A DNA stretch of 64,000 nt from the NCBI RefSeq assembly GCF_027595985.1, contig NC_073305.1:88291799-88355798 (forward strand). The letters are read 5' to 3'. Below, piece after piece: positions 1 to 11,380 of this stretch; within the stretch, counting starts at the first letter, position 1, and every line of letters starts with the position of its first letter. Position numbers and translations under genes: made by a program. Origin of the DNA: Sorex araneus (lineage: Eukaryota; Chordata; Mammalia; Eulipotyphla; Soricidae). Below the pieces are notes generated by a model. The model saw only the letters and a program-made list of their open reading frames with translations. It searched no databases and was not told the origin of the DNA.

Positions 1-28
1 AGCTTGCCAGGCTCTGCCGTGCGGGACT
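1..28 (-). repeat. Type B SINE fragment at the window edge
   Basis: The first bases match the antisense type B body (gcttgccaggctctgccgtg) and then diverge. The rest would lie outside the window. Confidence 0.5.
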
Positions 29-1096
29 GGTTTTTCCTACCCAGGAAAATATTTACCTTCATGAATAGAACTCTCTGAGAGTTTGTCCAGATACCAGCAT
101 TTCCTGCTTCTGGAGAACTACCCTCCATTTGTTGACTTGTTGCTTCTCTCATGGGCTCTTCTCTTCCTACCCAGCACAGATGTAGAGTATGGGATCTATT
201 AAGTAGATTTGTGTGTTTCTTTTCATAACTAACATGCCAATGGCTTTATCATAAGGCACAATAAAATGGGTACAGAGAAGGTGAATTTGTGGAAGATTTT
301 TGAGTCACTCTCCCCTTTTTTCTGGCGGAAACTGCTTTGTCCTCCTAACCCAACACCATTCTAGCCCTTTTCTCCCTTCAGCACCACACCTACCTCATCA
401 CAATTCCAGATTGACAACAGCAGTCAGCACAAGCCAGTCCAGCCAAATATCTTAGTTGTCCTAATATAGTCTACCCAATCAAATATCTTATGCTAATGTT
501 TTTCTTATAATTTGCATATTCTCACACCTAAAATTTGTTCCTGCCTCTGAGAGAACAATGTCAAGTTCAAAAGTATTTTCCTTGTTTAGCTGAGACATTA
601 GAAATTACTGTCCACTCATTGAAGACAAATGTTTTGTTACTATAAAGATGTAAATATGATGCAAATTTCTCTTCTGCTGAGAATAGCCTGTCTGCCACCA
701 TGGTATATAATTTGCATGGAATTTGCTAGGGAAAGGTGCAGGAAAACAGCTGAACAGAACTTTGGGGGGGGAGGGGGGAAAGACTCAGTGATTAATCAAT
801 GATTAACACTGATTAATATGTCAATGGTAAGTTTTCTAATTTTGATGAATGTAGGGTGATTTGACCTTCTTAGAGTGTATGTATGCATATTTTGTCTGAA
901 GGATCATATGAGCTGTTTTAAATGTAAAAATTCTTCAATGATGACAAGGCACATTAATAACTATACTTCTGAAAAAACATATAGGAAAATAAGAAACAAC
1001 TGCATTAGGTAATATCTGTTCATTAATAGAAAAGCTACCTTGTCTTTTTATTTTATTTTTTATTTTTATTTTATTTTTAAAGTTATTTTTAATTGA
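29..1096. other. Single-copy-looking intergenic DNA
   Basis: AT-rich sequence with a G-run near 762-778. No gene or recognisable repeat is seen. Confidence 0.5.
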
Positions 1097-1255
1097 GGGG
1101 CCAGAGTGATTATATAGTGAGTTGGGTGCTTGACTTGCACACAGATGACCCAGCTTTACTTTCTGACACCACATATGGTCCCTTGAGCCTTGTCAGGGGT
1201 GATCCCTGAGCACAGAGCCAGGAGTAAGCCCTGAGTACCACTGGGTGTGGCCCAA
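1097..1255 (+). repeat. Old type A SINE
   Basis: A diverged head (ggggccagagtgattatatag) is followed by the type A body (gatccctgagcacagagccaggag, gggtgtggccc) and an A/T-rich tail. Confidence 0.7.
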
Positions 1256-1575
1256 AACATCAAAACTAAATTATTTTTAATAAAAAAATTTTCCCTTTTC
1301 CGTTTTTTTGTTGTGGTTATGGCTGCAGCTTGTACACATTTGTTTGTGGTGCCTCAGAGATCACACAATTAGTAGAACGTTTCCACACTCACACCTCATA
1401 GAGAAGAGAATGCCAAGGGAGCAGTGGAGGTGGTGGTAGGTGGGTGGGAATGAGCAGGTGGGCTGGTGATCACATGAGGGCATTGAGCAAAGGGTGTCGG
1501 ACATATTTGTCATTTAGAAATGAGGCGACTATGCACATTCAAAACCAAAAGAATTAACACCATTGTAAACGTATA

Positions 1576-1826
1576 GGGCTGGAGCGATAGCACAGAGGTT
1601 GGATGTTCGCCTTTCATGCGGCCGACCTGTGTTTGATTCCTCTGCCCCTCTCAGAGAGCCCGGCAAACTACCGAGAGGATGGAGCCCACACGGCAGAGCC
1701 TGGCAAGCTACCCATGCGTATTGGATATGCCAAAAACAGTAACAATAAGTCTCTCAATGAGAGACTTATTGGTGCCCACTCAAACAAATTGATGAGCAAC
1801 GGGATGACATTGACAATAAACATATA
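1576..1826 (+). repeat. Type B SINE
   Basis: It has the head gggctggagcgatagcacag, the paired gcaaactacc/gcaagctacc blocks, tatgccaaaaacagtaacaa and the gatgagcaacgggatgacat end. There is no poly-A tail. Confidence 0.85.
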
Positions 1827-1879
1827 ACCCAAACTATAATAAATCTTTATTCATTTATTAGTTTTTGCATCATTCTCAA

Positions 1880-2022
1880 AATCAGGAGGTGTGCTTCTGG
1901 CTATGCTTAGGGCTTACTCGTGGTTGGACTCAAGGGATTATACAGGATGCCAGGGATCAAACCTGGGGCAGCCATGTGCAAGGCAAACACCCTACCCATT
2001 ATACTATGTCTCTGGCTCCTAG
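1880..2022 (-). repeat. Old type A SINE
   Basis: The antisense body is recognisable by agggatcaaacctgggg, gcaaggcaaacaccctaccc and ctctggctcc at the end. Confidence 0.6.
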
Positions 2023-2128
2023 TGCGTCATTTTTAAAAAATATGAGTTTGCTAAGAGGGTGGGATGGGCAGAGAGGGAACCTGGGGTCATTGACGGAAGG
2101 ACACTGCCACTGGTAATGGTTTTGTGGT

Positions 2129-2869
2129 AAGAATAATGAACGTGTGATGCTGCTCTGTTTACAATAACCACAATATGGAAAAAACCAGAGTGCCTGAAAA
2201 CAGATGATTGGCTAAAGAAACTCTGGTATATCTACACAATGGAATACTACGTAGCTGTCAGAAAACATGGAGTCATGAAATTTGCATATAAGTGGATCAA
2301 CATGGAAAGTATCATGCTGAGTGAAATGAGTCAGAAAGAAAGAGACAGACATAGAAAGATTGCACTCATATGTGGGATATAAAGTAGCTGAGAGGTACAA
2401 GCTTACAAGGTTGCGATTTCTGGCAGATATTTCTCTGGATTTAGTTACTAAAATACAGAAATCCAAAACTGTGTGGCTGCTAGTGAGGCCTCCTGACCTC
2501 ATATCTCTTCATTCTCAAAAATGAAAACAAATTATCAAATGCTTTCTTTTCAGCAGGTCGACTTTAGGGGGGAGAAACTCCAAATCAATAATAGTGATTT
2601 TTTTGTTGAAATACTGAATGTAATCTAAGTAAAGTTAAAAGTGAAATTTACCAGTTAGACATGCAGGGTGGGGGGCTGGGGAGGTGGGGGGAAGGGGGGA
2701 GGTATACTGTGATTCTTGGTATTGGAATATGTGCACTGGTGAAGGGATGGGTGTTTGAGCATTGTATAACTGAGACTTAAACCTGAAAGCTTTGTAACTT
2801 TCCACATGGTGATTCAATGAAAGAATAAAATTAAAAAAATAAATTAAAAAAAGAATAATGAACGTGTGA
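2129..2869 (+). mobile_element. 5'-truncated L1 3' end with 19-bp target-site duplication
   Basis: The element at 2148-2850 is flanked by aagaataatgaacgtgtga at 2129-2147 and 2851-2869. It begins inside ORF2, and the last about 75 codons remain open to TAA at 2380-2382 (WYIYTMEYY, WINMESIMLSEMS). The 3' UTR follows, with a CpG-decayed copy of the hairpin described at 39.57 kb, a G-rich tract at about 2664-2701 and an A-rich tail. The perfect duplication implies a recent insertion. Confidence 0.9.
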
Positions 2870-3545
2870 AACATTTAATAAAAACTTTGTAAAAAATCTC
2901 AGTGCTTACATAAAGTAAATCTGCTTACAGATATTACCCCCCCCAAAAGTGAAGTCTTAAATTTTAGATTTGGTGAGAAATAAGAAAAATCTATAAAAAG
3001 ATTTTAAAAAATGTTTGTACACTAGTAAAATAATGGATTTAAAGATCTATATCTACTCTTGAAATGTTCCATCACTATGAAGATTTTTTATCTAAAACAT
3101 TCAGTCTGATAAGTGATCAGGTTGGCAGCATACTACCCATAACAGTGAGAGCAGAAAAAACAGAAGGAACAGCAACATATTAAAAGCCACTGTGTAGATA
3201 CAGTTGACGGGCAAGATGCTGACAATTCTACAGTACAACGTGACCCAGTTTTTTCTTCACCTCCTGATTTGCAAGGTGAGTAAAGTGTGTGTGTGTGGTA
3301 GACACTGTTTAATGTACTCATTCCTTTGGGTCCTTCTTATGTGCTCAGTTTGCCCCTCAATGGTCAGTTCTCCATGCTGAAAAGTTATCCCTCTTTGAGT
3401 TGTGGATGGTTGGAAGTGGCAAACAAAGCCCCCAGAAGAGTCTTCAAATAAATAAATAAATAAACTTGTGCTTCCAATTTCTTAGTCTCTTTCTGGAGAA
3501 ACTCAAGTAAGGCAGAGGAGAACTCTAGATTAAAAGAGAGCTGTC
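2870..3545. other. Intergenic DNA without recognised features
   Basis: It contains only short simple tracts (GT near 3286-3298, AAAT near 3447-3463). No coding or repeat signature is seen. Confidence 0.5.
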
Positions 3546-3549
3546 AATC

Positions 3550-3667
3550 AATTGGTGGAGGGACATGGAGACTGGTGATGGGATTGGTGTTGGAACATTG
3601 TACGCCTGAAACTCAATTATGACTAATTTTGTAAATCATGGTGCCTCAATAACAATTTAAAAAATAA
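3550..3667 (+). mobile_element. Old L1 3' terminus
   Basis: The sequence ggagactggtgatgggattg, gttggaacattgtacgcctg and an A-rich end match the terminal 3' UTR motifs of the other L1 copies here. Confidence 0.6.
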
Positions 3668-3680
3668 ATAATTTAAGAGA

Positions 3681-3830
3681 GGGGCTAGAGTGATAGTACA
3701 GCAGGTAGGGCACTTGCCTTGCACTGACCCAGGTTCAATCCCTGGCTCCCCTGAACATCACCAGTAGTGATTTCTGAGCACAAAACCAGGAGTAACCCCT
3801 GAGTATACCTGGATACAGTTCAAAAACAAA
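3681..3830 (+). repeat. Type A SINE
   Basis: Head ggggctagagtgatagtaca with a B box ggttcaatccc and an A-rich end. The duplication is not clear. Confidence 0.75.
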
Positions 3831-4144
3831 ACCAAAACAAACAAAAAAGAATTCAAGAGAGAGAAGGAGAAACTTGGCAAGTAATTGTATAATATGGACC
3901 TACTTTGAATCCTGAATCAAACACATTATTTAAAAATTTCATAAGGTTGATATTTAGAAAGCATTTGAAGATATTTAAGAATTATTGTCATTCTTAGATG
4001 ACATAATATCATGTAGCTTGTGCTTATAAACAAGAGTAAATAATGCATATTTACATATTAAGTGTTATGACACCTGGGATTGGATTTCAATAAAATAGGA
4101 CATGATATATAGTTGTTTGGGGGAACAGTACAAGACTGGAAATT

Positions 4145-4348
4145 AATTGGTAGTTTTTTTGTTTTTTTTTTTTGCTTTTTGGGTCACACCCAGCGATGCA
4201 CAGGGGTTACTCCTGGCTCTGCACTCAGGAATTACCCCTGGTGGTGCTCAGGGGACCATATGGGGTGCTGGGAATCGAATCCGGGTCAGCCGCATGCAAG
4301 GCAAATGCCCTCCCTGCTATGCTATTGCTCCAGCCCCAATTGGTAGTT
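4145..4348 (-). repeat. Type A SINE with 11-bp target-site duplication
   Basis: aattggtagtt occurs at 4145-4155 and 4338-4348. Between them is a full antisense copy running from poly-T and ttgctttttgggtcacaccc to ctattgctccagcccc. Confidence 0.9.
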
Positions 4349-4738
4349 ATTAAACTGCACAATAAGTATTTGGTATTTGTCATACTATTCTGTCTACTTT
4401 GTACATATTAGAGATTTTCCTTAATTAGATACCCTAAAATGAAGTTGGAAGGTCTGGAGGTTGTTCAAACTGTGTTCTTTTGTGTGTGTTTGGTTTGGGG
4501 CCAAATTGAATAATGCTTGGGGGCTACTCCCGGCTTTGTGCTGGGGTTGTCCTACCAGATCAAATCTAGAGCTCTTACATTCAAAGTGTGAGCTCCCTTT
4601 GAGCCATCTTCACAGTTACAAATTGTGTTTTAAATGCCTAATAGTGTACAGAGTAGGGAAAAAGGGACTCAAAACATTATTATTGAATAAGCATATTGTG
4701 TCTTGTACTTATATTGGTAATACAACGACAAACTATAC

Positions 4739-4997
4739 AGGGCTGGAGCAATAGCACAGCGTGTAGGGCATTTGCCTTGCAAGAAGACAACCTGGTTTTG
4801 ATTCCTCCACCCCTCTTGGAGAGCCGGCAAGCTACAGAGAGTATCTCGCACACAAGGCAGATCCTGCTGGCAAGCTCCCCGTGGCGTATTCAATATGCCA
4901 AAAACAGTAACAAAAACTCTTGCAATGGAGGCATTACTGGTGCCTGCTCAAGCAAATCAATGAGCAACAGGATGACAGTGATACAGTGATACAGTGA
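4739..4997 (+). repeat. Type B SINE with short tandem end
   Basis: Complete head and body. The 3' end is three copies of a gatacagt-like unit rather than poly-A. Confidence 0.85.
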
Positions 4998-5540
4998 TAT
5001 CAGATATCTTACCAATAATTTAACACAGATGAGGAGACAAAGCTTTCATCATTAATTAGCAGGTTAGTTAAAATTTTTCTTACTAGCTCTACTGCAAATG
5101 GAAACATTTCCTCATCTCTTGATTCTTTATCTTCTATAGCTTAGGTTCACTTTTGAGTTGTGTCTATTTTGTTTACATGAATAGTAATCTTTGGGGCTCA
5201 AATGCTGGAATTTTGGAATTTTTGATGATTCAATGGGTCGAAAGATGGGACAAGATACTGAAAATAAAATCTAGAAAAATCTAAGATTGCTAGTGTTAAT
5301 TCATCTAAAGAACATATGTTTCTGAAATATGCAATGTGACTGCTTTCATCAGGAGAAAAATTACACAGTTGATAAAATTAAAATTTTATTGGAAAAATGT
5401 TAAATTAAGAAAATAGTTGGGGGGACGGCGAATGGTATAGATATAATAAAGTCTCAGAAACCTGTAAATAGAAACTTGCTAGCAATTCCTAAAGAATTCC
5501 TATTGTAAAAAATAATTTAGGTATATCTCTAGCTCAGTCT
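4998..5540. other. AT-rich intergenic DNA
   Basis: No open frame of note and no repeat signature seen. Confidence 0.45.
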
Positions 5541-5552
5541 GTGAGAGAGGGA

Positions 5553-5624
<72 letters not shown>

Positions 5625-5732
5625 GGGAGAGAAAAAAGAGAGAAAAAAGAGAGAAAAAAGAGAGAAAGAAAGAGAGAAAGAAAGAAAAAGAAAGAGAAAG
5701 AGAGAGAGAAAGAGAGAGAAAGAAAGAAAGAG

Positions 5733-5795
<63 letters not shown>

Positions 5796-5848
5796 GGGAG
5801 AGAAAAAAGAGAGAAAAAAGAGAGAAAGAAAGAGAGAAAGAAAGAGAA

Positions 5849-5947
<99 letters not shown>

Positions 5948-6112
5948 GGGAGAGAAAAAAGAGAGAAAGAAAGAGAGAAAGAAAGAGAGAAAGAAAGAGA
6001 GAAAGAAAGAAAGAGAAAGAAAGAGAAAGAGAGAGAGAAAGAGAGAGAAAGAAAGAGAGAAAGAAAGGAAGAAAGAAAGAAAGAGAAAGAAAGAAAGGAA
6101 GAAAGGAAGGAA

Positions 6113-6149
<37 letters not shown>

Positions 6150-6180
6150 GAAGAAAGAAAGAAAGAAAGGAAGGAAGAAA
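5541..6180 (+). repeat. 640-bp GAAA-rich microsatellite with higher-order repeats
   Basis: Nearly pure purine. Long (GAAA)n runs alternate with an interrupted block (aagagggagagaaaaaagag) that starts at 5621, 5792 and 5944. The final part shifts toward GGAA. Frames open on both strands only because the repeat lacks stop codons. Confidence 0.97.
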
Positions 6181-6655
6181 CTCACTTTAAATCACTTTAC
6201 AGGATTTAACATTACTACTAAGATTTTTTTTTTCCTAATAATATACTGGCTCTTGTTTTTAAATTGCCAAGTGGAAAATACAAATTTTATTTGCTTATAA
6301 GAGATGATTCAAAAGACTAACTAGGAGCTACTAAAACATGCACTGCAATATTTTTGGGTGTCTTTCAAGTAGGAAAAGTTTTAACTGCAAAGATTAAAAA
6401 GTTAAATATTCTATATTTTTTCAAAAGTGCCTATTTTTTCATCAACCTGGTTAAAAAGTTGGCACAGAAGTCACTAAGTAGCATCATAAACAATTAACTT
6501 TTTTGTCGTATTCATTCCTAAGATTAGTCCATGTACTCAGTGTTTTATATTTTTCCTTCTCCAGGTATAGCTCATTATGGAGCTGTATTTAATAAAATCT
6601 TCCAAATAGTCTCTTGTCCTTTATGGTAAATGGGAATAACTACCTGTTAAATGTA
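6181..6655. other. AT-rich intergenic DNA
   Basis: I see nothing recognisable here. Confidence 0.45.
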
Positions 6656-6660
6656 AAAAC

Positions 6661-7182
6661 TAAAACCAGGCCTGGGCTCCGGCCGAGATTCGACACGGGT
6701 GGCCATGCCTTTGCACAGCCGCGTGGATGAGGAACGAGCAGGAGCCAGAGCCAGCTATATGACTTGAGGTTCCAGCGAGTGCTTGCAACCATGTATGCAG
6801 ACTGTGAACTAAGCTTTTGCCCCACGCCGGCTAACGGAGGAAATATCCTTCTTCCTCGGTCTCTCTTCCCTCCCGGAGGAGGCGTGGTGTCTGACATTTT
6901 ATGGGTCCTTTGAGCAGGTATGAACTTTGTGGCGCGGAAAAAAAAAATGTGCTTTGAACTTGAAACAGCGGGACACCTGGGCAGTCTCAGGCCGGGGCTG
7001 GAGCTCGGGCTCTGGCCGAGATTCAACCCGGCTGGCCATGCCTTTGCACAGCCGCATGGATGCGGAACGAGCAGGAGCCAGAGCCAGCTATATGACTTGG
7101 GGTTCCAGCGAGTGCTTGCAACCATGTATCCAGACTGTGAACTAAGCTTTTGCTCCATGCTGCTCCAGGAAGGGAAATGATT
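6661..7182 (+). mobile_element. Two tandem GC-rich units of an L1 3' UTR, sense
   Basis: The block gacttgaggttccagcgagt...actgtgaactaagcttttgc occurs at about 6761 and again at about 7094, giving a period near 333 bp. The linkage to L1 is the sequence that follows (cttaaatctccctggactta), which also follows the same unit at 39.5 kb. Confidence 0.75.
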
Positions 7183-7480
7183 CAATTTCCAACTTAAATC
7201 TCCCTGGACTTAATTACTAAAATACAGAAATTGTATCTCTTCATTCTTTTTATCTTTTTATCTCTTCATTCTCATCAGTGGAAAACTAATTATCAAATAT
7301 TTCCTTGTCAATAGAGCTGTATTCTTGGGGGATAAATTCCAATAAAAATAGTGAGTCTGTGTTGATACTCCAACAACAATAGTGAGTTTTGTGTTGAAAT
7401 ATGGAATGTAATCAAGGTAAAGAGAAAAGGAAGTGAAATTTATCAGTTACACGGGGGGGGGGGTTGGGGGGTGAGGGGTC
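7183..7480 (+). mobile_element. L1 3' UTR segment with G-rich tract, hairpin deleted
   Basis: The sequence matches 39.52-39.83 kb, but agaaattgta runs directly into tctcttcattc, so the hairpin region is missing. The segment ends in a G-rich tract at 7452-7480 and has no A tail. Confidence 0.75.
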
Positions 7481-8110
7481 GCGCGGTTTACAATTTCTGT
7501 ATTATAGTAATTAAGTCCGAGAAGATTTAAGTTTGAAAATGAATCATTTCCCTTCCTGGAACAGCATGTAGCCAAAGTTAGTTCACAGTCTCCATACACG
7601 GGTGCAAGCACTTGCTGGAACCCCAATTCCTAAAGCTGTCTCTGGTTCCCGCTCGTTCCACATCCACCGGCTCTGCAGAGACATGGGCACCCGGGCCGAA
7701 AACCTGGCCAGCCGGAGCCAAGCACCGGCCCCGGCTGGGGCTGGCCCTGTATCCCGCGGCTGTTTCAAGTTCAAAGCACACATTTTTTTTTTATTTTCGC
7801 GCCACAAGTTCATACCTTCTCAACGGACCCACAAAATGTTGGACACCACGCCTTCTCCCGGAGGGGAGAGAGACCAAGAAGGAAGGTTATTTCCTCCGTT
7901 AGCCAGCGTGGGGCAAAAGCTTAGTTCACAGTCTCCATACATGGGTGCAAGCACTTGCTGGAACCCCAATTCCTAAAGCTGTCTCTGGTTCCCGCTCGTT
8001 CCACATCCACCGGCTCTGCAGAGGCATGGGCACCCGGCCGAAAACCCGGCCGGCCAGAGCCGAGCTGCCGGCCCCGGCTGCCAGAAGTCAGTCTTAAGCA
8101 CCAAAAAGTG
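7481..8110 (-). mobile_element. Inverted copy of the two tandem GC-rich L1 3' UTR units
   Basis: The reverse complement begins cgcgcggtttacaatttctg and then repeats the GC-rich unit twice, with matching points at 7584 and 7927 (period 343 bp). With 6661-7182 this forms a 2+2 inverted arrangement. An AAAT-rich tail follows at about 8125-8170. Confidence 0.7.
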
Positions 8111-8170
8111 AGGGCCGTCCTCCCCCCATCAAATAATAAATAAATAAATAAATAAAATAAAAAATAAAAA

Positions 8171-9320
8171 GTTAAACCAACTGAATTAAAATTGATATAA
8201 CGATGTGCCCATCTTTGGTGGTGGTAGTAATTTTGTATATTAATGCTACAAACTTTAACTCTACTATAACTTCCTAAATAATAATGAAATAATTTGCCCA
8301 GGTATTTTATTCTTATATTAACAATGATAAGATAATCTTTGTTTTCTAAGATATTACAAGGACTAAAATTTCTAGTTCCATCATCCATTAAACTCACACA
8401 AATTCAGTCTCTGAACTTGGTTATTTGACTTCTAATTATCAAAGCTTAGTATGTTTACTTTTTCTTGGAATCCAAAGTTATTTAATGAACAAAATTTATT
8501 TCAAGCAATGATAGGGTTAAAATCTTTGTTAACAAAAAGCTAAAAACAGTTAGTATAGGCTCTAAATAAGTAAATCTAATTTCCCTAACATATTAAGGAA
8601 CATTTGGGTTTCCCCAAAGTACTTTGAATTGGCTCAACACCAAGATTGGTTTTATGCTTCCTTTCATTTCAGCGTATGATTAACTATCTAAGACTGTGGT
8701 TAACTTCATCGCAAATAAGAATTTATCTTCAGAACCTCAGTTTTGTGTTTATACAAACTTGTACAGACTCTACATGTCCCCTTTCTTCTGCTTTTCTGCT
8801 GCACAGCTGCTGGAACTTTTCTAAGGTTTCCTTGGAATATTTTGTAGGAGTATGAAAATTAATGCAGCAAGAGAGATATGAGGGCAAAAGTCCTCCCCAC
8901 ACCTGCTATTTAAAAGTGTGCTTGAATTCCATGTACTTGAGAAAAATTTATCTCTCTGCCTTCTTCCCTTTGTTATTACCATGACCAGGGGTTGCATACA
9001 CACCTGGTTGTGATGCTCCCACATTTTTAGCTATGGTACTGGCACTGGTACTCTTAACTGAGTTCTAGTTGTGATTAAGTGGCAGAGAGGAAATGATCCA
9101 CTGTCCATCAAGGTATTGACAAGGCCAGCTTTGAATACAGACACCTGGTCATGTAAGTCAAGGAAATTACCACAATCAGGTGAGGATGAGGCTCTGAAAG
9201 AAGCTGTTGAGATAAACACTTTCCAACTCACTTTTCTTCCTAAGGTCAGACTGAGCTGGAGCTTGTTTAATAATAGAAATTAACATTCAAACCTGTCTGA
9301 AAAGCAAAAAAGCTTAGGTT
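8171..9320. other. Intergenic DNA without recognised features
   Basis: AT-rich and single-copy in appearance. Short frames show no family resemblance. Confidence 0.45.
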
Positions 9321-9975
9321 GAAAAATCCCAGTATTATGCAGCTGTTAGAAAAATGAAGTTATGAAGTTTGCATATAGGTGGATCAACATGGAAAGTATC
9401 ATCTTAAGTGAAATGAGTCAGAAAGAGAGGAACAGACATAGAATGATTGCACTCATTTGTGGAATATAAAGTAACAGAATGGGAGACTAACACCCAAGAA
9501 CATTAGAGATAAGTACCAGGAGGATTACTCCACAGCTTAGAAGCAGGCCTCACATGCTAGGTGAAGAAGCAGCTCTGATAGAGAAGGGACCACCAAGCAA
9601 AGGGTGCTAGATGGGCCCACTAGGGATGGGAGATACAGGCTGAAAATAGACTATAGACTGAACATGATGCCTACTTAATACCTCTGTAACAAACCACAAC
9701 ACCCCAAAGGAGAGAGAGAGCAAAAGGGCATGCCCTGCCACAGAGGCGGAGTGGGGTGAAGGGAACAGGGTAGGGGTGGTGGGAGGGATGCTGGGACCAT
9801 TGGTGGTGGAAAATGGGGACTGGTGGAGAGATGGTACTTAATCATTGTATGACTGAAATGCAAGCATGAAAATTTGTAAGTCTGTAACTTTATCTCATGG
9901 TGATTCACTAATAAATTTTTTAAAAATAAATAAAAATATTGATTTTTTTTAAAAAAAGAAAAATCTCAGTATTAT
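9321..9975 (+). mobile_element. 5'-truncated L1 3' end with 18-bp target-site duplication
   Basis: The duplication gaaaaatcccagtattat at 9321-9338 recurs at 9958-9975 with one C/T difference. It encloses an ORF2 C-terminal remnant, a GA-rich seed near 9706-9721 and the 3' terminus. Confidence 0.85.
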
Positions 9976-10470
9976 TTTCACACAACATTCTTTTTCCAAA
10001 TCTAGGATCATCTCTTTTCTATGTTCTCTAGAATAGAATATGTGTGTGTGTATGCTTGGGTGGTAATATATTTGTCCCAGTTCTCAGTGTTTTGTTTTTC
10101 CTCCTTTTGGTGTGACAGGGATCAGGCTCAGGTCTCATACGTGCCAAGGCCAGTGTTTTAACACTGACCACATACTTGACCCATTTTGTTTTATTTTTCA
10201 TTGCCACACTGTGAACTATCTCTTTTTCCTTTGCAAAGAAACCCAGAAAAATGCACTCCTGTCCCAAGCCAAGCCAGAGTTAAAAACTTTAAAAGTGAGT
10301 AGATGGTTCTATTAGGAAGGGGAGGAGAAGATCAGGTTAAAGTGTAAGTAGGCCACATATCGGTGATTCCAGACACTGAGGCAACCTCCCCATGCTCCCT
10401 CTTTCCCTCCCACATTGTGGTGTGCTCTGATTGTCAGGAGAGAGAAGACAGGGGATGGGACTGCTCTGAC
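9976..10470. other. Intergenic DNA without recognised features
   Basis: A short GT tract lies near 10040-10051. Otherwise nothing is recognised. Confidence 0.4.
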
Positions 10471-10489
10471 TTTTTTTTTAATTTATTAT

Positions 10490-10662
10490 TATTTTTTTTG
10501 CTTTTTGGGTCATACCCAGAGATGCACAGAGGTTACTCCTGGCTCTGCACTCAGGAATCACCCCTAGTGGTGCTCAGGTGACCATATGGGATGCTGGGAG
10601 TTGAACCCCGGTTGGCCGCATGCAAGGCAAACACCCTACTTGCTGTGCTATTGCTCTAGCCC
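10490..10662 (-). repeat. Type A SINE
   Basis: Full antisense copy from poly-T and gctttttgggtcatacccag to ttgctctagcccc. Confidence 0.85.
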
Positions 10663-10734
10663 CTGCCCCGGCTTTTTAATGATCTTCATTTCTTCTTCTT
10701 CTTTTTTTTTTTAATTGAATCACTGGGCTCTAGC

Positions 10735-11290
10735 TTCCCTCCCTGCCCTGAGCAGAGCTCCCGTGGCCGAAGACCTCCGGAACCTAGCCACAGCCATGCT
10801 CAAGGCCCCTCTCCACACATTCGGATGAGCCTCACACATGAAGGTACTGGCAGAGGAACCCAGGTGTGTGGGACCCAGGGCTGAGACCTCCAAGCCTGCT
10901 TGGATCAGGACTGGGCCTTTTCCAACCACATTTCCCATTTTTCAGTAGCTAGACAGTCACACCCAGGATAATCCCACCAATGGCCAACATCCAGAAACTT
11001 AAAACAAAGCTCCCAGAACACATCTTATAGCCTAGTTCTCCCTCTGGGAGAACCTGGCAAACTACCGAGAGTTTCCTGCCCAAATGGGAGAGCCTTGCAA
11101 ACTCCCCATGGTATATTCATATGCCAACACCAGTAACAATGCTGAGTCTCATTCCCCTGACCCTGAAAGAGCCTCCAATGCGGCATTGTTGGGAAGAACG
11201 AGTAAAGGGAGGCTTCTAAAATCTCAGGGCTAGGACGAATGGAGACGTTACTGAGACCACTCGAGAAATTCGACAATCAATGGGTTGATG
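10735..11290 (+). repeat. Type C SINE-like element (long B relative)
   Basis: The 3' part at 11040-11290 carries type B blocks (ggcaaactaccgagag, ggagacgttactg) plus a block absent from type B (ccctgaccctgaaagagcct, taaaatctcagggctaggac). A second example is at 57.5 kb. The 5' limit is uncertain; 10735-11020 is GC-rich and not recognised. It is followed by a (GAT)n tract at 11287-11310. Confidence 0.5.
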
Positions 11291-11310
11291 ATGATGATGA
11301 TGATGATGAT

Positions 11311-11380
11311 TGAATCACTATGAGATAGTTTCAAGCTTTCATGTTTGGGTTACAATTCCACAATGATCAAACATTTATTC
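11311..11380 (-). mobile_element. L1 3' terminus fragment
   Basis: Antisense end motif: ttgaatcactatgagatag, then aagctttcatgtttgggtt and caatgatcaaaca. A similar short start at about 10718 suggests a second fragment. Confidence 0.5.

Noticed and set aside
2157..2382. Open frame at the L1 ORF2 end as an independent gene
   Set aside because: It lies inside a 5'-truncated L1 with target duplication and corresponds to the last part of ORF2 only.
5529..6209. Open frames of about 220 residues of Lys/Glu/Arg or Phe/Leu/Ser
   Set aside because: They are translations of the GAAA microsatellite.
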